From assembly GCA_049653045.1 (NCBI GenBank), contig JBASFN010000201.1, forward strand, positions 1 to 8,554: a DNA stretch of 8,554 nt. Direction: 5' to 3'. The position numbers and the translations under genes are program-made. Position 1 is the stretch's first letter. Each line of letters begins with the position of its first letter. Of the stretch, positions 1 to 6,843 are shown piece by piece. Origin of the DNA: UBA7657 sp049653045. Lineage in GTDB: Bacteria > Pseudomonadota > Alphaproteobacteria > Micavibrionales > Micavibrionaceae. Below the pieces are notes generated by a model that worked only from the letters and a program-made list of their open reading frames with translations, searched no databases and was not told where the DNA came from.

Positions 1-1743
1 GTCTATTTCGATGACCGTTTCGTCGGCAAACCCCTTGTTTTTGTCGGCACGATCGGCCTGATCCCCCGCACCATCAACGGCGCACCCTCTCACGAAAAAC
101 GGGCTTTACCGGGTGATAAAATCATCATGGCTGGCGGACGTGTCGGGCGCGATGGCATCCACGGCGCAACTTTTTCCTCTGTCGCGCTGGACGAAGGATC
201 GCCCGCCACCGCCGTTCAGATCGGCGACCCTATCACCCAGAAAAAAATGTCTGATGCCATCGTCAAGGAACTTCGGGACAAGGGATTATACAATGCCATC
301 ACCGATAACGGCGCTGGCGGATTGTCATCGTCGGTTGGTGAAATGGCTGGGCAATCCGGCGGCTTTCACATTGAACTGGAAAACGTGCCGCTGAAATACC
401 CCGGCATGGCGCCATGGGAAATCTGGATTTCAGAAAGCCAAGAGCGCATGACGCTGGCCGTTCCAGAAAAACATACAAAGGAACTGATCGCTTTTCTCGC
501 CCGACGCGGGGTGGAGGCAACCGTCGTTGGAACATTCACCGATACGGGGCGCAGCCAGATTACATGGCATGGCGAAACCATCATGGATATGTCGATGGAC
601 TTCCTCCATGACGGAATTCCTGAAACGCCTCTTAAAACCACCTATGTTTTAAAGGGCGCACCGGAACCCGACCTGAAAGAGCCAAACGATCACGGCGCAA
701 TGCTTCAGACGATGCTGTCCCGCCTTAATATCTGTTCCAAGGAATTCATCGCCACACAGTATGACCATAATGTTCAAGGCTCGGCAGTGTTAGGGCCGCT
801 TCAGGGGCCGGGGCGGGTTTATGCCGAGGCCAGCGTCACGAAACCCGTTTTGACCTCACCCAAGGGGGTTGTCCTGTCGCAGGGGCTTGTTCCCCGTTAT
901 AGCGATATTGACACCTATGCCATGGCGGCGAATGCGCTGGATATGGCGGTGCGGAATGCCGTGGCGGCGGGCGTGGATTTTAATCACCTCGCCTTGTTGG
1001 ATAATTTCTGCTGGTGCTCCTCGGATGAACCGGAGAGACTGGGTCAGTTGAAACGCTCTGTCGAGGCAATTTATGATTTAGCAGTTCTCTACGGTACACC
1101 TTTCATCTCAGGAAAGGACAGCATGTTCAATGACTTTAAAGGCTTTGATAAGGATGGACTTCCGGTCAAGATTTCTGCGCCGCCGACACTCCTCGTCTCT
1201 TCCATCGGCGTGATCCAGAATATTGAAAACTCTATTTCGATGGCTCCGAAAGAGGTTGGCGATCTTGTCTATCTTTTGGGAGAGACGAAGGATGAATTGG
1301 GCGGAAGCGAATATTACGACCAGAACGGACAACTCGGCAGCAACGTGCCGCAGGTCGATGGCCCCCGCAACAGGCAACTTTACGCCCTTTATGGCCGGGC
1401 TTCGCGTGACCGCTTGATTGCGTCCGGGATGGGCGTCAATCACGGCGGTTTAGGTGTCGCGCTGGCAAAAATGGCGATTGCGGGACAGATGGGATTGGAC
1501 ATTGATCTTGGACATATTGGCCTTCGCGCCGACAAGGCTCTCTATTCCGAAAGCCCGGGGCGCATTGTTGTTACCGTTGCGCCGCAGAATAAAAAGGCGT
1601 TTGAGAAAACATTTTCCGGCTTTGGCCATGTGCACTATATCGGGTCTGTTGCCTATACCGAAAAACTGAATATTAAAAACACAGTACAGATTGATATTAA
1701 AAAACTGGATGAAGCGTATAAGGCGCCTTTGAGGGATTATTAG
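1..1743 (+). CDS. purL: Phosphoribosylformylglycinamidine synthase, synthetase subunit PurL (5' end cut by window)
   Basis: The frame is open from base 1, so the N-terminus lies outside the window and 580 C-terminal residues are visible. PurL catalyses the ATP-dependent conversion of FGAR to FGAM in purine synthesis, using ammonia released from glutamine by PurQ. Family marks are GGRVGRDGIHGATFSS (about residues 45-60 of the visible part), the glycine-rich DNGAGGLSSSVGEM near residue 100, WEIWISESQERM near 140, YDHNVQGSAVLGPL near 255 and ISGKDSM near 370. The C-terminal half has the AIR-synthetase-like fold typical of the family. The ISGKDS motif and the spacing recall long PurL or PurS-PurL fusion proteins (about 950-1000 residues) more than the ~740-residue small PurL; this is an inference from memory. 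The TAG stop is one base before purQ, so the two genes form an operon. The ATG at 127 is an internal methionine, not the start. Confidence 0.96.
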   Translation, partial: VYFDDRFVGKPLVFVGTIGLIPRTINGAPSHEKRALPGDKIIMAGGRVGRDGIHGATFSSVALDEGSPATAVQIGDPITQKKMSDAIVKELRDKGLYNAITDNGAGGLSSSVGEMAGQSGGFHIELENVPLKYPGMAPWEIWISESQERMTLAVPEKHTKELIAFLARRGVEATVVGTFTDTGRSQITWHGETIMDMSMDFLHDGIPETPLKTTYVLKGAPEPDLKEPNDHGAMLQTMLSRLNICSKEFIATQYDHNVQGSAVLGPLQGPGRVYAEASVTKPVLTSPKGVVLSQGLVPRYSDIDTYAMAANALDMAVRNAVAAGVDFNHLALLDNFCWCSSDEPERLGQLKRSVEAIYDLAVLYGTPFISGKDSMFNDFKGFDKDGLPVKISAPPTLLVSSIGVIQNIENSISMAPKEVGDLVYLLGETKDELGGSEYYDQNGQLGSNVPQVDGPRNRQLYALYGRASRDRLIASGMGVNHGGLGVALAKMAIAGQMGLDIDLGHIGLRADKALYSESPGRIVVTVAPQNKKAFEKTFSGFGHVHYIGSVAYTEKLNIKNTVQIDIKKLDEAYKAPLRDY

Positions 1744-1744
1744 G

Positions 1745-2548
1745 ATGACAGCCAGCGTTTTAGTATTATCCGGCTACGGCCTTAACTGCGAGGAAGAGAC
1801 CCTCCATGCCTTTGACAGGGCTGGGGTCAAGGGGGTCATTCGGCATATCAATGACCTGATTGACGCGCCGCGGGAGCTGGAATCGGTTCAAATCCTCGCC
1901 GTACCGGGCGGGTTTTCCTATGGCGATGACACGGGTTCGGGCAATGCCTTCGCGCAAAAGATGAAGTTATCACTTTGGGATCATCTGCGCCGGTTTGTGG
2001 AGCGCGATACCCTTACTATCGGCATCTGCAACGGTTGCCAGATTCTCTCCAATCTTGGCCTTGTTCCGGGAATTGACGGGAAATACGGCGAACGCACCGT
2101 GGCCGTGACCTATAACGCTAGTGCCCGGTATCAGTGCCGATGGGTGGACGTGAAAACCGCCGCCACAAAATCCCCGTGGATGGCCGGAATTGACAAGATG
2201 CACATCCCCGTCGCGCATGGCGAAGGGCGGTTTATGATGGATGATGGCGTTCTGGAGACACTGAAGAAAAACGGGCAGATTGCACTTCAATATATCAAGG
2301 ATGGAAAGTCCGCCAACAGCGAATTTCCCTATAACCCCAACGGATCACTGGACGATATTGCCGGGATTACCGATGAAACGGGGCGGGTACTCGCCCTGAT
2401 GCCCCACCCCGAGCGCGGCATGTTTACCTGGCAACGTGACGATTACGACCGCCTGAAAGACCGGGCACAGCGTGAAGGCAAGACATTGCCCGAAGAAGCG
2501 GACGGTATCGCCATTTTTAAAAATGCGGCGCGGTATTTTGTGGGCTAG
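1745..2548 (+). CDS. purQ: Phosphoribosylformylglycinamidine synthase, glutaminase subunit PurQ
   Basis: PurQ hydrolyses glutamine and passes ammonia to PurL. The 267-residue protein is a class I glutamine amidotransferase: the nucleophile elbow GICNGCQ places the catalytic cysteine at Cys95, and the MPHPERG motif supplies His221 and Glu223. The N-terminal VLSGYGLNCEEET and VPGGFSYGDD (residues 53-62) are typical of the family. The length exceeds the roughly 220-230 residues of the common PurQ and fits the longer form that goes with long PurL. The ATG starts one base after the purL stop. A GAGGG at 1731-1735, inside the end of purL, is the likely ribosome binding site, so translation is probably coupled. 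The TAG stop lies within CTAG and overlaps the stop of the convergent gene on the other strand. No hairpin terminator is evident after it. Confidence 0.96.
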   Translation: MTASVLVLSGYGLNCEEETLHAFDRAGVKGVIRHINDLIDAPRELESVQILAVPGGFSYGDDTGSGNAFAQKMKLSLWDHLRRFVERDTLTIGICNGCQILSNLGLVPGIDGKYGERTVAVTYNASARYQCRWVDVKTAATKSPWMAGIDKMHIPVAHGEGRFMMDDGVLETLKKNGQIALQYIKDGKSANSEFPYNPNGSLDDIAGITDETGRVLALMPHPERGMFTWQRDDYDRLKDRAQREGKTLPEEADGIAIFKNAARYFVG

Positions 2549-2979
2549 ACTTCGTTTGTGTAATTCAGGAAACCGTTTTCTCTGGCGTAACGGTCGATAT
2601 ATTTCTTGCTGTATTGGATTTCTCCGTGTTTGTGTTTTGAGGCTCGTTCAAAACTGTTTGCGCCCCAGACACCAAACCCCAGTGCGGCGATGCCAAAGCC
2701 TGCAGTCAGGGTGAAATCACCCAACATCTCCCATTGGTGATCGTGTCTTTTATCCAGTTCGCTGGCGGAGTATGTGGCATCAGGATTTTTACTGATGGAC
2801 GCATCGCTAATGTCTTCGTTAAACTCAAGCGATGTGTAGCTTGTCGCTAGCATGAACATGCCTGCGGCCACTAATTTTGCCATGCCTTTTAGTTTATGTT
2901 CTGTGTTTTTTACATTGCGTAAGCTTGTTTCGGCCGCGTCTAGAGCGTCAGATTCTGAAGCAAAAGTTAGCTTTTTCAC
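2545..2979 (-). CDS. Unrecognised small protein with two predicted membrane segments
   Basis: I do not recognise this 144-residue protein. It has a polar, acidic N-terminal stretch (residues 1-30), a hydrophobic helix around 34-51, an acidic loop of about 35 residues (NEDISDASISKNPD and following), a second glycine-rich helix around 86-107 with repeated small residues (GFGIAALGFGVWG), and a basic, tyrosine-rich tail (SKKYIDRYARENG). Charge distribution favours both ends in the cytoplasm and the acidic loop outside; this is inference. I prefer the GTG at 2979 because a GGAGGGA lies 6 bases before it. An in-frame ATG at 2994 gives 149 residues but has no ribosome binding site. A near-consensus promoter lies just upstream, supporting a real, separately transcribed gene. 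It sits between nuoF and the convergent purQ, whose stop it overlaps, and is visibly more AT-rich than its neighbours. Confidence 0.75.
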   Translation of the reverse strand: MKKLTFASESDALDAAETSLRNVKNTEHKLKGMAKLVAAGMFMLATSYTSLEFNEDISDASISKNPDATYSASELDKRHDHQWEMLGDFTLTAGFGIAALGFGVWGANSFERASKHKHGEIQYSKKYIDRYARENGFLNYTNEV

Positions 2980-2985
2980 TGTAAG

Positions 2986-2992
2986 TCCCTCC
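2986..2992 (-). promoter_or_regulatory. Ribosome binding site deciding a GTG start
   Basis: On the minus strand this reads GGAGGGA and ends 6 bases before the GTG at 2979, an ideal spacing. It overlaps the alternative ATG at 2994, which has no such site, so it argues for the GTG start of the small membrane protein gene. Confidence 0.7.
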
Positions 2993-3008
2993 ATTGAAAT
3001 TCTGGGGG

Positions 3009-3037
3009 ACTATAGAATTATATTTATGAAAAGTCAA
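3009..3037 (-). promoter_or_regulatory. Near-consensus sigma-70-type promoter for the small membrane protein gene
   Basis: On the minus strand a -35 box TTGACT (3037-3032) and a -10 box TATAGT (3014-3009) are separated by exactly 17 bases. Each box matches the consensus at five of six positions. The -35 box lies 9 bases after the nuoF stop codon. The predicted transcription start is near 3002, giving a leader of about 20 bases to the GTG at 2979. This is the strongest promoter-like sequence I found in the window. Confidence 0.72.
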
Positions 3038-3046
3038 GTTTTATGG

Positions 3047-4327
3047 TTAAGCGGCTCTGCGGCGATACATGGCTATACGTTCTTCCATTTCGGGGCGGAA
3101 ATGGCGGATAAGGCCCTGAACCGGCCATGCGGCAGCGTCGCCGAGGGCGCAGATTGTGTGCCCCTCAATCTCCTTGGTCACATCCCAGAGCATGTCGATT
3201 TCCTCCACACTGGCCTGACCCTTCACCATGCGGGTCATGGTGCGCCAGAGCCACCCGGCTCCCTCGCGGCAGGGCGTACACTGGCCGCAGCTTTCATGCT
3301 TGTAGAAATAGGACAGACGAGCAATCGCGTAGATAATATCGGTCGATTGATCCATAACGATAACGCCAGCCGTACCGAGGCCGCTTCCCGCGGCGCGCAG
3401 GGAATCAAAATCCATGGCTACAGTGTCGCAGATTGATTTGGGCAGCATCGGCGTGGATGATCCGCCGGGGATGACGGCCTTTAAATTGTCCCACCCGCCG
3501 CGCACACCACCGCAATGTTTTTCGATGAGTTCCTTTAAGGAAATCCCCATCGATTCTTCAACGTTGCAGGGCTGGTTCACATGACCAGAAATGCAGAACA
3601 ATTTCGTCCCGGCGTTTTTCTCGTTAAGGCCGATTTTTGAAAACCACTCCCCGCCCCGGCGCAAAATCGTCGGCACAACAGCAATGGTTTCCACATTATT
3701 GACCGTGGTGGGGCAGGAATAAAGCCCCGCCATCGCCGGAAATGGCGGCTTGTTGCGCGGCTGGCCCTTGTTGCCCTCTAAACTTTCGATCAACGCGGTT
3801 TCCTCGCCGCAGATATAGGCGCCCGCGCCCCGGTGGACGACGACATCAAAATCCCATCCCGACCCGGCGGCGTTTTTACCGAGAAAGCCCTTATCATAGG
3901 CCTCATGCACCGCCTGCCACAGCGTCGACCCTTCGTTGTAAAATTCGCCCCGGATATAGATATAGGCCCTGTTCGCGCCCATGGCGAACCCGGCGATCAG
4001 CGCGCCTTCCAGCAATTTATGCGGCTCATAGCGCAAAATATCGCGGTCTTTGCAGGTTCCCGGCTCGGATTCGTCGGCGTTGATGACAAGATAATGTGGC
4101 CGCCCATCGGAGACCTTTGGCATGAACGACCATTTCATCCCCGTAGGAAAACCCGCTCCTCCGCGCCCGCGCAAACCAGACTTTTTCATCTCCTCGATGA
4201 TCCAGTCGCGCCCCTTGACGAGGATGTCTTTCGTTCCATCCCAATCACCACGCGCCTGCGCATCGGGCAGACTATGCGATGTCCAGCCGTAGATATTCGT
4301 GAATATTCTATCTTTGTCGTTCAGCAT
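3047..4327 (-). CDS. nuoF: NADH-quinone oxidoreductase subunit F (NADH- and FMN-binding)
   Basis: NuoF is the electron-entry subunit of complex I. It oxidises NADH through FMN and passes electrons to its 4Fe-4S cluster N3, on the cytoplasmic side. The 426-residue protein shows the NADH-binding loop GRGGAGFPTGMKW (54-66), the FMN-binding region NADESEPGTCKDRD (83-96), YICGEETALIESLEG (171-185), and cluster ligands Cys347, Cys350, Cys353 (ESCGQCTPCREG) and Cys393 (HTICALGDA). The start is placed at the ATG at 4327, which gives the usual family N-terminus MLNDKDRIF. The longer in-frame ATG at 4378 lies within nuoE and adds an atypical basic leader. Only one base separates the nuoE TAA from this ATG, so translation is likely coupled. 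nuoF is the last nuo gene here: downstream comes an unrelated small gene, not nuoG. No terminator hairpin is visible after it. Confidence 0.97.
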   Translation of the reverse strand: MLNDKDRIFTNIYGWTSHSLPDAQARGDWDGTKDILVKGRDWIIEEMKKSGLRGRGGAGFPTGMKWSFMPKVSDGRPHYLVINADESEPGTCKDRDILRYEPHKLLEGALIAGFAMGANRAYIYIRGEFYNEGSTLWQAVHEAYDKGFLGKNAAGSGWDFDVVVHRGAGAYICGEETALIESLEGNKGQPRNKPPFPAMAGLYSCPTTVNNVETIAVVPTILRRGGEWFSKIGLNEKNAGTKLFCISGHVNQPCNVEESMGISLKELIEKHCGGVRGGWDNLKAVIPGGSSTPMLPKSICDTVAMDFDSLRAAGSGLGTAGVIVMDQSTDIIYAIARLSYFYKHESCGQCTPCREGAGWLWRTMTRMVKGQASVEEIDMLWDVTKEIEGHTICALGDAAAWPVQGLIRHFRPEMEERIAMYRRRAA

Positions 4328-4328
4328 A

Positions 4329-4982
4329 TTAGACCGCACCCGCTTTTTTATCTTTTTCCTTGAGCGAAGTCGCCCCACCTTCAGGGCAGGAACCGCTTCG
4401 GCCTTTTTGGGAGCCTATTTTTGGTTTCATGCCTTCGGCCAGCGTACCCAAAACTTCTCCCATCGTTTCCGGGGTAAGGTCTTCGTAATAATCATCGTTG
4501 ACCTGAACCATCGGCGCATTGACGCATGCGCCTAAACACTCCACCTCGACCAGTGTGAATTTTCCGTCTTTTGTCGTTTCGCCCATATGGATGCCGAGCT
4601 TGTCCTGCGCGGCCTTGACGATTTCATCCGAACCGCAGAGCCAACAGGGCGTCGTTGTGCAGACCTGTACGAGGTTTTTCCCAACGGGGGCCATGTTATA
4701 CATAGAGTAAAAACTGCACACCTCGTAAACCTTGACCGGGGCCATGCCGAGAATTTCGGCGATTTCATCCATCGCGGCGCGGGGAATCCATCCGCCATAG
4801 GGCGGGTTGGCCTTCGCCCCCTCCTCCGCCACCTGACGCTGTGCGAGGTCGAGGAGCGGCATGACGGCGGATTGCTGGCGACCCTTTGGGTAGAGAGCGA
4901 TAAGCTGCGCGACCTTTTCCTTGTCTTTGAAGGAAAAGGTTTTGGGTTGGTAGTCGGCGTTTAAGTCGAATGGTTTTTTCAT
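4329..4982 (-). CDS. nuoE: NADH-quinone oxidoreductase subunit E (2Fe-2S, thioredoxin-like)
   Basis: NuoE is the 24-kDa-type subunit of the NADH dehydrogenase module, carries 2Fe-2S cluster N1a and binds NuoF. The 217-residue protein has an N-terminal helical part (with AEILGMAPVKVYEVCSFY at 75-92) and a thioredoxin-like ferredoxin domain. The expected four ligands are Cys108 and Cys113 (VCTTTPC) and Cys149 and Cys153 (CLGAC). The C-terminal tail from about residue 186 is low-complexity, Gly/Ser/Lys-rich, and resembles the tail of other alphaproteobacterial NuoE proteins. Residue 116 is Cys in WLCGS where an Arg (WLRGS) is usual, a one-base CGC to TGC difference. The ATG overlaps the nuoD stop as ATGA (4982-4979), and the stop is one base before nuoF. 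Confidence 0.96.
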   Translation of the reverse strand: MKKPFDLNADYQPKTFSFKDKEKVAQLIALYPKGRQQSAVMPLLDLAQRQVAEEGAKANPPYGGWIPRAAMDEIAEILGMAPVKVYEVCSFYSMYNMAPVGKNLVQVCTTTPCWLCGSDEIVKAAQDKLGIHMGETTKDGKFTLVEVECLGACVNAPMVQVNDDYYEDLTPETMGEVLGTLAEGMKPKIGSQKGRSGSCPEGGATSLKEKDKKAGAV

Positions 4983-6190
4983 CGGTCAATCTCCCCGAAT
5001 ACAATATCCAGCGAGCCGATGATCGACACCGTATCGGCGAGTTGGTGGCCTTTAGACAGGAAATCGAGCGCGGCAAGGTGCGCGAAGCCCGGTGCGTGGA
5101 TGCGGCAGCGATAGGGTTTGTTTGTGCCATCGGACACGAGATACACCGCAAACTCGCCCTTGGGTGCTTCCACGGCGGTATAAGTTTCCCCGGCGGGGAC
5201 GTGGTAGCCCTCCGTGAATAATTTAAAGTGATGAATCATCGCCTCCATCGAGGATTTCATTTCGCCCCTCGGCGGCGGCGAAATTTTATAGTCGTTTACC
5301 TTCACGTGCCCTTGCGGCATTTTTTCCAAACATTGCTTCATAATCTTGATCGACTCGCGCATTTCCGCCATGCGGACGAGATAACGCGCATAGCAATCAC
5401 CCGTCTTGCCAATGGGAATGTCGAAATCGAGATCGGCGTACACATCATAGGGCTGGGATTTCCTTAAATCCCACGCCACGCCGGAGCCACGCAGCATCGG
5501 GCCGGAGAAACCGCGATCGAGCGCCTCCTCCCGCGTCGCCACGCCGATATCCACCGTGCGTTGCTTGAAAATACGGTTGCCGGTCAAAAGACTGTCAATG
5601 TCGTCCAGAAATTTCGGGAATTGTTCGCACCATTCCATCATGTCCTCGGCAAGACCGAGGGGCATGTCCTGCGCCACGCCGCCGGGACGGAAGTAATTCG
5701 CATGCAGCCTTGCGCCACAAACACGCTCGTAAAACTCCATGCCTTTTTCACGTTCCTCAAAGCCCCAAAGCGCGGGCGTAATCGCGCCCACGTCAATGGC
5801 AAAGGTGGTGATGTTCAGGATGTGATTGAGAACGCGCCCGAGTTCCGCATAGAGAACACGAATAAATTGCGCCCGGCGGGGCGCGGTGATTTTCAAAAGT
5901 TTTTCCGTGGCCAGCGCAAACGCATGCTCCTGATTCATCGGCGCGACGTAATCAAGACGATCAAAATACGGCACGGCCTGAAGATAAGTTTTATGCTCGA
6001 TCAGTTTTTCCGTACCCCGGTGGAGTAAGCCGATATGCGGATCGGCGCGGTCGACAATCTCGCCGTCCATCTCCAGCACAAGACGCAAAACGCCGTGCGC
6101 CGCCGGATGCTGTGGCCCGAAATTCATCGTATAGGGGCGAATTTGCGTTTCTTCGCCGATGTCCTGTGTTTCTACTTTTTCCACACTCAC
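4979..6190 (-). CDS. nuoD: NADH-quinone oxidoreductase subunit D (49-kDa type)
   Basis: NuoD forms, with NuoB, the quinone-reduction site of complex I at the junction of the peripheral and membrane arms, and is related to NiFe-hydrogenase large subunits. The 403-residue protein has the normal length. It shows NFGPQHPAAHGVLRL (23-37), HIGLLHRGTEKLIE (52-65), YFDRLDY (75-81), GSGVAWDLRKSQPYDVY in the middle and a canonical C-terminus ending SLDIVFGEIDR. His32 and Tyr81 match in motif and spacing the two residues known to contact quinone in the Thermus enzyme. The start is the GTG at 6190, which overlaps the nuoC stop as GTGA. A second GTG two codons later (6184) is possible and lies at a better distance from the GGGGA upstream. 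The stop overlaps nuoE by ATGA. Confidence 0.97.
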   Translation of the reverse strand: MSVEKVETQDIGEETQIRPYTMNFGPQHPAAHGVLRLVLEMDGEIVDRADPHIGLLHRGTEKLIEHKTYLQAVPYFDRLDYVAPMNQEHAFALATEKLLKITAPRRAQFIRVLYAELGRVLNHILNITTFAIDVGAITPALWGFEEREKGMEFYERVCGARLHANYFRPGGVAQDMPLGLAEDMMEWCEQFPKFLDDIDSLLTGNRIFKQRTVDIGVATREEALDRGFSGPMLRGSGVAWDLRKSQPYDVYADLDFDIPIGKTGDCYARYLVRMAEMRESIKIMKQCLEKMPQGHVKVNDYKISPPPRGEMKSSMEAMIHHFKLFTEGYHVPAGETYTAVEAPKGEFAVYLVSDGTNKPYRCRIHAPGFAHLAALDFLSKGHQLADTVSIIGSLDIVFGEIDR

Positions 6191-6843
6191 GTCTTCCCCA
6201 CTGCCTTATTCGTCTGCCGCCAGCCGTGTTCCGGCTTCATCGCTTTTTCGTCGCCGGGGAGTTGCATATCCGTCATGCCTTCCCACGGCGAGAGATAATC
6301 GAAGCTCCGGTAATCCTGTGTCAACTTCACAGGTTCATAGACAACGCGTTTCAGTTCATCGCTGTAACGCAGCTCGACATAGCCCGTCAGCGGGAAATCC
6401 TTGCGCTGCGGGTGGCCTTCAAAACCGTAATCGGTCAGGATGCGGCGCAAATCCGGATGACCGTCAAACATGATGCCGTACATGTCCCAGACTTCGCGCT
6501 CGAACCAGTTGGCGGAACTGAACACGCCCGTCACGGTAGGAACCAATGTTTCCTCGGAGGCGGAAATCTTAACGCGAATGCGCGTGTTTTTTGCGTGGGA
6601 GAGGAGATTATAAACAACTTCAAAACGCTCCGGACGTTCAAGGTAATCGACCGCCGTGACATCGAGAAGCTGGGCGAATGCGCATGCGCCATCATCGCGC
6701 AAAAACGTCATCACGGAGGCAATCGCGTCGCGCCGCGCCGTCAGCACCATTTCATCCTGCGCAAAATCACACGACACCACGAGGCTTTTCAAGCCGCCCA
6801 TGATATAATCGGCCAGCAGTTTTTGTTGTTCGCTAACGGGCAA
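6187..6843 (-). CDS. nuoC: NADH-quinone oxidoreductase subunit C (30-kDa type)
   Basis: NuoC is a structural subunit of the complex I connecting module and packs against NuoD. The 218-residue protein carries the family signature ANWFEREVWDMYGI followed by GHPDLRRILTDYGFEGHP and KDFPLTGY (about 111-155). I place the start at the TTG at 6843 because a GGAGGA-containing site lies 8 bases upstream. This gives an ordinary NuoC N-terminus and length. The open frame continues to an ATG at 7002, but the extra 53 residues are arginine-rich, unlike NuoC, and lie antiparallel to nothing but inside nuoB in another frame. The alternative ATG at 6801 has no ribosome binding site. The start overlaps the end of nuoB by 11 bases and the stop overlaps the nuoD GTG, consistent with tight coupling. 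Confidence 0.93.
   Translation of the reverse strand: MPVSEQQKLLADYIMGGLKSLVVSCDFAQDEMVLTARRDAIASVMTFLRDDGACAFAQLLDVTAVDYLERPERFEVVYNLLSHAKNTRIRVKISASEETLVPTVTGVFSSANWFEREVWDMYGIMFDGHPDLRRILTDYGFEGHPQRKDFPLTGYVELRYSDELKRVVYEPVKLTQDYRSFDYLSPWEGMTDMQLPGDEKAMKPEHGWRQTNKAVGKT

Noticed and set aside
2980..2994. ATG at 2994 as the start of the small membrane protein gene
   Set aside because: No ribosome binding site precedes it, and the good one overlaps this ATG and fits the GTG at 2979. It remains a possible alternative adding five residues.
2852..3436. A 194-codon plus-strand open frame across the promoter and nuoF 3' end
   Set aside because: Most of it is antisense to nuoF and the small membrane protein gene. 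It has no ribosome binding site and shows no recognisable domain.
3833..4363. A 176-codon plus-strand open frame opposite nuoF
   Set aside because: It is antisense to the conserved NADH and FMN binding regions of nuoF, and its translation has no domain character.
4328..4378. Upstream ATG extension of nuoF
   Set aside because: The extra 17 residues are a basic stretch read out of the nuoE tail in another frame. The ATG at 4327 gives the standard NuoF N-terminus one base after the nuoE stop.
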